The position numbers and the translations under genes are program-made. 17,774 nucleotides of DNA from Candidatus Peribacteria bacterium (GTDB lineage: Bacteria; Patescibacteriota; Gracilibacteria; Peribacterales; Peribacteraceae). The notes under the pieces were generated by a model, which did no database searches, had not been told where the DNA came from, and saw only the letters and a list, made by a program, of their open reading frames with translations. Every line of letters starts with the position of its first letter. The stretch's first letter is position 1. The stretch covers positions 1-17,774 of the forward strand of contig CAINWJ010000151.1 in NCBI GenBank assembly GCA_903854455.1, given 5' to 3'. Shown here piece by piece: positions 12,475 through 17,774 of this stretch.

Positions 12475-14247
12475 TTACTGCTTAATCAAAACAATAACCG
12501 TCTCCCCCTCCGCCACCCCATCCACTTCGATCCTACCATCAACACTATCCATGCCTGTCGTGACGACCTGCTCATCGTAGCCGGTGCCGTTCTTCTTCGG
12601 AATACGAACGACCTTAGTACCGTCTGTCTTGTCGATAACTGCACGACTCGGAACGCTGATGACATCTTCACGGATGCCGGAAGTAATGACGCCGTCACCG
12701 GTCATACCGACCTTCAGCTCAAGATTCTCCTCGGTGAAATCGAGCTTCACGCGGTACTTGGGCACACCGTCCTTGTCCGTTGCAGCGGTATCGATCTCCG
12801 CAACACGGAGAGCAAATGGCGTCGTGCGGAACGCGTCCAACGTGACGGAACCGGACTGACCCAGCTTCACCTTGGGGATATCCACTTCGGAAATGAACAT
12901 CTCGATGCGGTAGGGAGACGTGCCGAGCATCGTCACGGACGGTTCGGTGGTCGGACGGACTTCACCGAGCTTCACATTGATCTTGGTAACGATACCGTCC
13001 GTCGGAGCAGAGAGAATCGTATCGTTGTACTGGGATGACGCCCGAGACACATCTGCCTGTGCCTGGTTGACCCGCGCGCGTGCGGCATCGATGTCCGTCT
13101 GGCGAGCCGGCGCCTTCTTCAGTGCCAGCGAGGCCTCATCAATCATGAGCGATGTCTGGTACGTGGAGATATCCGCCTTGGCGCGATCGCGTGTTCCCTG
13201 GAGCGTCGTGATGGACGACTGCTGGGTAACGATGCGCGTATCGAAATTCGCGGATGCATCCTGCAGTGCCTTGCTAGTCGAATCGAGTGATGACAGTGCG
13301 GTCTGCACTGCGGACTTCTGCGTTGCGATCGTCGATTTGTACGTCTCCTTCGCCGTATTGGAAAACGCACCCGTATTGGGAAGTGTCGTGACGATGTCGT
13401 AAGCCCTGTTCATGATATCCGATACCTGATTGACGGCGACGCGTGCATCATTGAGCTGCCTGAGTGCTTCCTGGTAATCGACGGGGGCAGGAACGGCAAG
13501 AATGTCATCCAACACAACAACTGCTCTGGTCATGTTCATCCGGAGCGTGTCGTAGCCGCTGGGCAAACTCTGGACGATAGAATCTGCGATGTCATTGGCA
13601 TTGAATACACCCTGCGTCGCCAGAACAGCGGTCTTGGTGGTGGCAACATTTTGATGGATCGCACTGCCCGCAGAGACCACCTGACCCGCAAGGCTGACCT
13701 TGGCTTCAGTCTTGAGTGCGTCCAGTTGATTCTGAGCGGTCCTGAGACTGTCTTCCGCATTGGCAACCGTCTGCTTGGCAGCATCCAGAGAAGCACGCTT
13801 ATTGGCAACCTGTGCCTCGGTAATGGCGATATCCTCCGGACGTGCGCCTTCGACCAATGCCTGCAAAGCGGCTTTCGCGGATTGTAATGATGCGCTGGCA
13901 GACGCCACACCCGCAGCCAATGTTCCTGAACGAAGTGCGGCGAGCTTATCCCCTGCCTTCACTGCTGCTCCCTCCGTCACAAAAATCTGTGACACCACAT
14001 CGACAGTCGGGAACTGCAAAGCCAGATCCTTCTCGGAAACAACGGTTCCAACGGCTTCGACAGTCTGGCGAATGGTTCCCCGCACAGCTGTATCCGTGAC
14101 GTACACCGGCTGAGCCGGACGCGTCACACCGTAGACCATCAGACCAACGACAGCGACGACCGCGATAGCAATGGTCTTCTTGAGGTTCCGTCGTACGAGC
14201 GACCAGAGGGCACTCACGGGACGGAAGATAGTGTGAAGAATAGTCAT
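12475..14247 (-). CDS. HlyD/MacA-type membrane fusion protein with long coiled coil
   Basis: This is the adaptor protein of an ABC exporter. Residues 24-43 form the single N-terminal membrane anchor after a basic stretch. The first half of the lipoyl-like barrel (about 62-108) contains GTVVSEKDLALQFP and VTEGAAVKAGDKL. A long Ala/Gln-rich helical region (about 110-400) forms the hairpin. The second lipoyl half is ILSAPTDGIVTKINVKLGE (about 408-427). The beta-barrel and membrane-proximal domains end at 590. At 590 residues it is much longer than MacA (about 370), because the helical hairpin is extended. It starts 19 bp after the marR stop, and a strong promoter ends 6 nt before its ATG, so it may also be made from its own leaderless transcript. 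Confidence 0.92.
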   Translation of the reverse strand: MTILHTIFRPVSALWSLVRRNLKKTIAIAVVAVVGLMVYGVTRPAQPVYVTDTAVRGTIRQTVEAVGTVVSEKDLALQFPTVDVVSQIFVTEGAAVKAGDKLAALRSGTLAAGVASASASLQSAKAALQALVEGARPEDIAITEAQVANKRASLDAAKQTVANAEDSLRTAQNQLDALKTEAKVSLAGQVVSAGSAIHQNVATTKTAVLATQGVFNANDIADSIVQSLPSGYDTLRMNMTRAVVVLDDILAVPAPVDYQEALRQLNDARVAVNQVSDIMNRAYDIVTTLPNTGAFSNTAKETYKSTIATQKSAVQTALSSLDSTSKALQDASANFDTRIVTQQSSITTLQGTRDRAKADISTYQTSLMIDEASLALKKAPARQTDIDAARARVNQAQADVSRASSQYNDTILSAPTDGIVTKINVKLGEVRPTTEPSVTMLGTSPYRIEMFISEVDIPKVKLGQSGSVTLDAFRTTPFALRVAEIDTAATDKDGVPKYRVKLDFTEENLELKVGMTGDGVITSGIREDVISVPSRAVIDKTDGTKVVRIPKKNGTGYDEQVVTTGMDSVDGRIEVDGVAEGETVIVLIKQ

Positions 14248-14253
14248 AAAAGT

Positions 14254-14282
14254 ATTATATAATAATTTAGATTGAATTGCAA
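14254..14282 (-). promoter_or_regulatory. Leaderless promoter of the membrane fusion gene
   Basis: On the minus strand TTGCAA (14277-14282) and a perfect TATAAT (14254-14259) are spaced by exactly 17 nt. Only ACTTTT separates the hexamer from the ATG at 14247, so a start 7 nt past the hexamer would be the A of the ATG. The -35 lies inside the last codons of marR. This is the clearest promoter in the window. Confidence 0.65.
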
Positions 14283-14698
14283 CTACTGAGAATGCTCTTG
14301 AGGATGCGGAGAAACTCCTTCTTGTCCCCGTCGGAGAGCGAACTCAGGACACCGGCAACCATCCTCTGCTTCTCCGCCATTTTCTTGAGGAGGATGCGCT
14401 TGCCGACAGATGTCAGCTTCAGACGAACGATCCGACGATTCTCGGCATCATGTGTGCGCGTCAGATATTTCATCTCTACCAGACGATCGGCGAACGTCGT
14501 TGCAGAGGGAGAAGAAACGTGGAGCGCATCGGCAAGCTCCTTCATGGTCATGCCTCCTTTCCTGTGCACACATGCCAACGCGTGCAGCTGACCCATGTGC
14601 AGATCATCACCAGAACAACAAATCATCTTCCGCTTGAGTAAGCGCATGATGTCGTGCGCTGTCTGGGTGATGTCGGGGACGAGAGTCGACGATGTCAT
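14267..14698 (-). CDS. MarR-family transcriptional regulator
   Basis: This 143-residue winged-helix repressor is the first gene of the export operon. The helix-turn-helix lies at about 50-75 (MTMKELADALHVSSPSATTF), the recognition helix at about 62-73, and the wing carries DAENRRIVRLKL (84-95), the family's DxRR-like motif. The N- and C-terminal helices provide the dimer interface. Cysteines at 27, 28, 43 and 140 could allow redox or metal sensing, but no ligand can be named. MarR proteins usually repress themselves and the adjacent efflux genes; the promoter directly upstream contains a candidate operator. The ATG at 14698 follows a consensus promoter with a leader of about 24 nt and no Shine-Dalgarno. 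Confidence 0.93.
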   Translation of the reverse strand: MTSSTLVPDITQTAHDIMRLLKRKMICCSGDDLHMGQLHALACVHRKGGMTMKELADALHVSSPSATTFADRLVEMKYLTRTHDAENRRIVRLKLTSVGKRILLKKMAEKQRMVAGVLSSLSDGDKKEFLRILKSILSSCNSI

Positions 14699-14716
14699 AG
14701 TAAGGTTCTGGAATAG

Positions 14717-14757
14717 TTAGTGTAGCTAAGTGTAAGACGACGGAAGTCGAATGTCAA
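14717..14757 (-). promoter_or_regulatory. marR operon promoter with candidate MarR operator
   Basis: On the minus strand a perfect TTGACA (14752-14757) and TACACT (14729-14734) are 17 nt apart. The -10 overlaps an inverted repeat TTAG-CTACA-CTAA (14717-14729), and TACACT is itself repeated 10 nt on. This is where an autoregulating MarR dimer would bind. The hairpin element D ends 5 nt upstream of the -35. Confidence 0.7.
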
Positions 14758-14762
14758 GAGTC

Positions 14763-14895
14763 GTAACACGTCCGTCCCGGGCGTGGTCGCATGAGCGTTG
14801 CGCTCATGAAGCAAAAGACGTTCGTCATCCATTCGATCAATCTTGTCCATGGTCACGATGACCATGCGACCACGGTCTTAAGAAGACCGTGTTAC
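14763..14895. mobile_element. Hairpin-array element D (MITE-like, inverted GTAACACG ends)
   Basis: Inverted ends GTAACACG (14763-14770) and CGTGTTAC (14888-14895) enclose four hairpins. These are CACGTCCG-TCC-CGGGCGTG with one G-T pair (14767-14785), CATGAGCG-TTG-CGCTCATG (14790-14808), CATGGTCA-CGA-TGACCATG (14848-14866) and CACGGTCTT-AAG-AAGACCGTG (14871-14891). Both pairs are spaced by exactly 4 nt, as in element B, although the stem sequences differ. CGTGGTCGCATG on the left is inverted on the right. The right end supplies the TAA stop of the epimerase gene. No flanking direct repeat is evident. Confidence 0.72.
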
Positions 14896-15713
14896 ACCGC
14901 TTTCAGCAATCGAAGCGCCTCCTCCAACGCCTCCTCTGCGGGTCGCATCACGATCCCCTCTCTCTTCAGTTTCTCTGAGCTTAACGTGCAATTACTCCGT
15001 GCCGCCTGCACGACCTCAGACAGATCGCTCAGTAGCAAGCGCTCAAATGTTATGGTCGGATCCACCACATCCCGGTACCGGCACATAATCTTGTACGGCG
15101 AGAGCGTCCCGGGATTGACGACGTTAAAGACGCCGACTGCCTTCCGTTCGATGAGTGTCTTGAGTGCGGTGAAGAAATCCGGCAGATACGTCACCGAGTT
15201 CGGCTGATCCAGCACGCGCTGGTAGTTCTTGAGCTTCATGAGGAGGTTGCGCGGATTGGTGGAACCATCCATGGGCATGCGGATCCTAACCTGCAGTACC
15301 GGAAATTTTGCCAGGAGCATGTCGGATGTCGCTTTGGTCAAACTGTAGAAGCTGCCGAAGAAGTTGGGTGGATCGTCCTCGGTGAACACCTGCTCCGGTG
15401 TTCCGTTGTAAATGCACCCGGAACCGAGATGCACCAGATAGATTCCGCGCTTCTGGCATTCCTCCAGCAACACCAGCGGACCTGTCACATTGGCACGCAC
15501 CGTCTCCTCCTTGTGCGTCTCACACCAGTCGATGTTCGGCCGACCGGTCTTGCCAGCGGCATTGATGACGATCGACGGCTTTTCGATATCCAGAATCTTC
15601 TGTACAGCAACCGGATCAGCGATGTCACAGGAAGGCGCAGTGCTACCGGGAAAGAGATCCAGGAGATGCGATCCAAAGAATCCCTTGCCGCCGAAGATGA
15701 GGATATTGTTCAC
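14892..15713 (-). CDS. NAD(P)-dependent nucleotide-sugar epimerase/reductase, RHM/UER1-like
   Basis: This short-chain dehydrogenase-type enzyme probably finishes dTDP- or UDP-rhamnose synthesis. The Rossmann motif GGKGFFG is at 8-14, NAAG at 51-54, and the catalytic YSLTK gives Y123 and K127. Segments GRPNIDWCETHKEE, PNFFGSFYSLTKA, NPRNLLMKLKNYQ and the KIMCRYRDVVDP region closely parallel the plant epimerase/reductase UER1 and the C-terminal half of RHM, more than ordinary bacterial RmlD. Length (273) also fits. Plant enzymes perform both 3,5-epimerisation and 4-reduction. The start is GTG at 15713, 6 nt after a TATCAT hexamer. The gene ends inside hairpin element D. An ordinary RmlD reductase is the alternative. 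Confidence 0.86.
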   Translation of the reverse strand: MNNILIFGGKGFFGSHLLDLFPGSTAPSCDIADPVAVQKILDIEKPSIVINAAGKTGRPNIDWCETHKEETVRANVTGPLVLLEECQKRGIYLVHLGSGCIYNGTPEQVFTEDDPPNFFGSFYSLTKATSDMLLAKFPVLQVRIRMPMDGSTNPRNLLMKLKNYQRVLDQPNSVTYLPDFFTALKTLIERKAVGVFNVVNPGTLSPYKIMCRYRDVVDPTITFERLLLSDLSEVVQAARSNCTLSSEKLKREGIVMRPAEEALEEALRLLKAV

Positions 15714-15719
15714 CGACCT

Positions 15720-15748
15720 ATGATACTGAATCCAGCAGCTATTGAGAA
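15720..15748 (-). promoter_or_regulatory. Candidate leaderless promoter of the epimerase gene
   Basis: On the minus strand TTCTCA (15743-15748, 4/6) and TATCAT (15720-15725, 5/6) are spaced by 17 nt. Exactly 6 nt separate the hexamer from the GTG start, predicting a transcript that begins with the start codon. The -35 overlaps the last codons of the upstream gene. Confidence 0.5.
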
Positions 15749-16059
15749 TCCTTTACCTGATCAAAGACCGCTTGCATTTTTGTTGCTACAAGCTCACCTC
15801 CTAAAGCATTAACTAATGCTTGAGGATCGATTTCTGAACTCCGGGTAACGGTTGGAAGACCTTTTGCTAATTGTTCCCTGAATCCAGGTCCGTTGAGCCT
15901 GACGAAGTCCATTGCCACTATAGTCTTTGCATGTAATTGTCCATAAATTCGTCGCTTTTCCTCATCATTCATTTCCTCGACAGCTCGACCAATATCTATC
16001 ACCTCCAAAGCAAGAAGTTGATCAAGATCCAATAGATGTTGTGTTTCGGCGGTACTCAT
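15739..16059 (-). CDS. Hypothetical protein, 106 residues (AT-rich)
   Basis: I do not recognise this family. The ATG at 16059 gives MSTAETQHLLDLDQLLALEV, then a charged helical stretch (AVEEMNDEEKRRIYGQLHAKT) and a C-terminal part with DPQALVNALGGELVATKMQ. It looks like a soluble helical protein. The frame continues open upstream to an ATG at 16191 (150 residues), but those 44 residues are basic and hydrophobic and look less coding-like, so the shorter form is preferred. The base composition is AT-richer than its neighbours, like 2008-2481, which may mean recent acquisition. It lies 25 bp upstream of the epimerase gene on the same strand, so the two may be co-transcribed. Confidence 0.7.
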   Translation of the reverse strand: MSTAETQHLLDLDQLLALEVIDIGRAVEEMNDEEKRRIYGQLHAKTIVAMDFVRLNGPGFREQLAKGLPTVTRSSEIDPQALVNALGGELVATKMQAVFDQVKDSQ

Positions 16060-16224
16060 AAGAAATTGGGGAGAAAATTTGTTTCGCATTTTGACATATA
16101 TCATTTTTTTATGCAAGTCCTGAATTTGAGCGATTGGAGTAATAAGAAGCCACCGAACATTCAAAGTATGTAACAGTTCGACTGAGCTCACTGTGACAAT
16201 TCAGAAGTTACTGTTTCAAGTGTT

Positions 16225-16929
16225 ATGATCCAGAGGATGCCTCTGCCTCCCCACCGCATCGAACGAACCCGAAACCGCACCTCGCGGGCGATGTTCGACG
16301 GTGACGAAATCCTGATCCGCCTGGCTGGAAGATTGTCGGCGTCGGAAGAAGAGCGACACATCCAAACCTTGCTCCGGAGAATGGCGAAAGCGCAGGCGAA
16401 GCTTGTACAGCAAACGCTTATCGATCCTTTCCGATCAATCCTGAATGGCGACTCTCAAGCGACGATCGTCATGGCGGACGGAACCGGGCGATCATTCATG
16501 ATCAAACCGGGAACAAAAACCAAGGCAAAATTTCAAGCGGGAGGCTGGAACATCGAACGGGCAAGTGCGATGGATGATCGATCCTTCCACCGCTTCCTGT
16601 GGCGCCTGCTGGCGAAATCTGAGCATTCCAGAATCGAGGAGCTGGTGCTAGCCATCAACCGTGAGACATTGAACCTTCCCGTGAGAAAAGTCCGGCTGGA
16701 GATCATGAGTGTGCGCTGGGGCAGCTGCTCCAGAAAAGGCAACATCAACCTGAATACCGCGCTTCTCTTCCTTCCCGAATCCATCCTCCGCTACGTCATC
16801 ATCCACGAAATCGCACACATCCGGCATCCCAACCATTCCAGAGCATTCTGGGAAACGGTGGAGAGTGTGATGCCGGACTTCGCTATTTCTCTGCAGCAGA
16901 TAAAGGAGTATCGACTTCCGAGGCATTGA
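16225..16929 (+). CDS. DUF45/YgjP-type zinc metallopeptidase
   Basis: This 234-residue protein has the M48/SprT-like zinc site HEIAH (H194, E195, H198) followed by a third ligand H204 in HPNHSRAFW, the DUF45 pattern. Family landmarks RWGSCSRKGNINLN (164-177) and LPESILRYVIIHEIAH (184-199) are intact, so it should be active. The N-terminal half (FDGDEILIRLAGRLS) is the family's less conserved beta region. YgjP-type proteins are cytoplasmic and of uncertain cellular role. The start is ATG at 16225; a second ATG at 16237 is a possible alternative. There is no Shine-Dalgarno. The gene is monocistronic and followed by a hairpin with a T-rich tail. Confidence 0.9.
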   Translation: MIQRMPLPPHRIERTRNRTSRAMFDGDEILIRLAGRLSASEEERHIQTLLRRMAKAQAKLVQQTLIDPFRSILNGDSQATIVMADGTGRSFMIKPGTKTKAKFQAGGWNIERASAMDDRSFHRFLWRLLAKSEHSRIEELVLAINRETLNLPVRKVRLEIMSVRWGSCSRKGNINLNTALLFLPESILRYVIIHEIAHIRHPNHSRAFWETVESVMPDFAISLQQIKEYRLPRH

Positions 16930-16962
16930 GAAACAATTGAATCATAAAGTGACGACCCTTAT

Positions 16963-17096
16963 GACCTCACCCCTAGCCCCTCTCCGCTGCGGCAGAGAGG
17001 GGAATTGTTTTGTTTGTTTTTTGTTTTTCCCGTCTACAAACAAAAACAGAACAGTCCCCTTCTCCTTCTCAAAGGAGAAGGGTTAGGGATGAGGTC
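16963..17096. repeat. Inverted-repeat element with two GA/CT-rich hairpins; probable terminator
   Basis: The 23-bp ends (from GACCTCA at 16963-16985 to TGAGGTC at 17074-17096) are inverted with 20 of 23 positions matching. Each end is nested in a 26-nt hairpin: CCCCTCTC paired with GAGAGGGG (16977-17002), and CCCTTCTCCTT paired with AAGGAGAAGGG (17057-17082). The first hairpin is followed by a T-rich run to about 17028 and can terminate the metallopeptidase gene. GACCTCACCCCTAnCCC-type inverted repeats are widespread in many bacterial genomes, from memory. Confidence 0.75.
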
Positions 17097-17145
17097 GAAC
17101 AACGATTGCTGCGGCAAATTCCCAGTTGATGCTTCAGGATTCCTC

Positions 17146-17174
17146 GTGCCACCGTCCCCGACATCCGCTACACT
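17146..17174 (+). promoter_or_regulatory. Candidate ftsK promoter, nearly leaderless
   Basis: GTGCCA (17146-17151, 4/6) and TACACT (17169-17174) are spaced by 17 nt. The hexamer ends 8 nt before the ATG at 17183, so the predicted leader is 1-2 nt. The same hexamer serves marR and probably gyrB. Confidence 0.45.
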
Positions 17175-17182
17175 GTCCGCCG

Positions 17183-17774
17183 ATGCCCAAAGTTCGCAAG
17201 AAGGCAACGGTTCGGCGGCGAAGGAGAAAGAATGACGGTCTGCCCCTGGAGCCGCACACACTGCGGCAGGTGAAGGCTGTGCTGGCCATCGGGCTGGGGC
17301 TCGTGCTCTTCCTGGCACTCAAGGACGGTGCAGGACCGCTGGGAGCTGCGGTTAGCCGCTCGCTCACGTTCCTCTTCGGTGCGTGGAAGACGCTCTTCCC
17401 CGCCGCGCTGATCTTCCTCGGATGCTTGCTCATGATCGGTAGTGCGCCGAACATCGAAAGAAAGCGATCAGTCGGACTGTCACTCTGCCTGATCTCATTC
17501 CTCGGAATCGTGCAACTGACGGCTCCCATCCAGCAGCTCGCCGACAGACGCGATGAACTGGGTGGCGCCATCGGATTCATGATGTCATTCCCGTTCGCCG
17601 CTTTTTTAAGCCCTCAGGCGGGATTTATCTTACTTGGTGCGCTCTTCCTCGTCGGTCTCTTCATTACGTTCGAACCGGATATTCCGGGGATCATTGCGAA
17701 TCTGACGAAGAAGGAGGAAGTGAAGAAACATCGTAGAGAAGAACCAGAAGAATTAGAGGAACCAGAAGAACCAG
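17183..17774 (+). CDS. ftsK: FtsK/SpoIIIE DNA translocase, N-terminal membrane part (3' end outside window)
   Basis: FtsK pumps chromosomal DNA through the closing septum and coordinates dimer resolution. The visible 197 codons show a very basic N-terminus (RRRRRK at 11-16), then four membrane helices. These are about 28-47 (VKAVLAIGLGLVLFLAL), 66-86 (FPAALIFLGCLLMIG), 96-113 (GLSLCLISFLGIVQL) and 145-163 (GFILLGALFLVGLFITF). An acidic Glu/Pro-rich linker begins near 180. This four-helix layout with a basic start is typical of FtsK/SpoIIIE N-termini; the RecA-like motor and gamma domains would lie beyond the window. The assignment therefore rests on topology and sequence feel, not on the motor motifs. 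The start at 17183 is supported by a TACACT hexamer 8 nt upstream. Confidence 0.8.
   Translation, partial: MPKVRKKATVRRRRRKNDGLPLEPHTLRQVKAVLAIGLGLVLFLALKDGAGPLGAAVSRSLTFLFGAWKTLFPAALIFLGCLLMIGSAPNIERKRSVGLSLCLISFLGIVQLTAPIQQLADRRDELGGAIGFMMSFPFAAFLSPQAGFILLGALFLVGLFITFEPDIPGIIANLTKKEEVKKHRREEPEELEEPEEP

Noticed and set aside
16060..16191. Extended N-terminus of the 15739 gene from an ATG at 16191
   Set aside because: The extra 44 residues look less protein-like, and the internal ATG at 16059 begins the charged helical part; the extension is mentioned only as an alternative.
1..17774. Recoding of TGA (code 25 as in Gracilibacteria/SR1)
   Set aside because: TGA terminates the dockerin, cohesin, 8144 and metallopeptidase genes at sensible places, and no conserved gene here contains an in-frame TGA.
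1..17774. CRISPR array
   Set aside because: Repeats present are short tandem units or hairpins; none shows 25-40 bp direct repeats with regular unique spacers, and no cas gene is seen.

Overview
The window looks like a chromosomal piece of an uncultivated bacterium, most plausibly a Candidate Phyla Radiation (Patescibacteria) lineage of the Peregrinibacteria/Peribacteria kind. That placement is an inference. It rests on compact gene packing, many small family-less proteins, a dockerin/cohesin surface module, near absence of Shine-Dalgarno sequences, and a dense set of intergenic hairpin repeats. The standard code fits: TGA ends several genes, so a TGA-to-glycine code is not needed. Most of the window is moderately GC-rich; two short stretches (about 2000-2500 and 15740-16200) are clearly AT-richer.

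Layout. 1-1932 (minus) is the 5' 644 codons of gyrB. 2008-2481 is an AT-rich stretch with an uncertain small gene. 2586-3119 is greA, followed by a small conserved-looking gene (3251-3658). 3761-4732 (minus) is holA. 5156-8044 is a three-gene plus-strand surface operon: a dockerin protein, a cohesin + fibronectin-III protein, and a Ser/Thr-rich protein with a degenerate cupredoxin-like domain. 8144-8392 is an 82-residue protein, 8470-8555 is tRNA-Tyr (minus), and 8736-8900 encodes a 54-residue cysteine-rich protein resembling a single histone fold. 9038-14698 (minus) is an export operon read in the order MarR regulator, membrane fusion protein, ABC ATPase, permease, permease. 14892-15713 (minus) is an epimerase/reductase like the plant rhamnose-synthesis enzyme, preceded by an AT-rich unknown gene. 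16225-16929 is a DUF45/YgjP metallopeptidase, and 17183 to the end is the membrane N-terminus of an FtsK/SpoIIIE DNA translocase.

The unexplained signals are mostly between genes. At least four intergenic elements (3676-3754, 4835-5016, 8954-9028, 14763-14895) are built from serial 19-nt hairpins of 8-bp stems and 3-nt loops. Two of these elements share an architecture of hairpin pairs spaced by exactly 4 nt, inside inverted ends that start GTAAC. The 4835-5016 copy is also flanked by 8-bp direct repeats, like a non-autonomous mobile element. A second repeat class is short tandem arrays (CTGACCC, TACATTY and ATGGTTGC units), several of them directly before start codons. Several genes have a -10-like hexamer only 6-9 nt before the start codon, predicting leaderless or nearly leaderless mRNAs.

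Working together: gyrB, greA, holA, ftsK and tRNA-Tyr are housekeeping. The dockerin/cohesin/cupredoxin-like operon probably builds a calcium-dependent cell-surface assembly. The MarR-controlled ABC operon probably exports a small molecule or peptide. All functional statements come from reading motifs; no database search was run.
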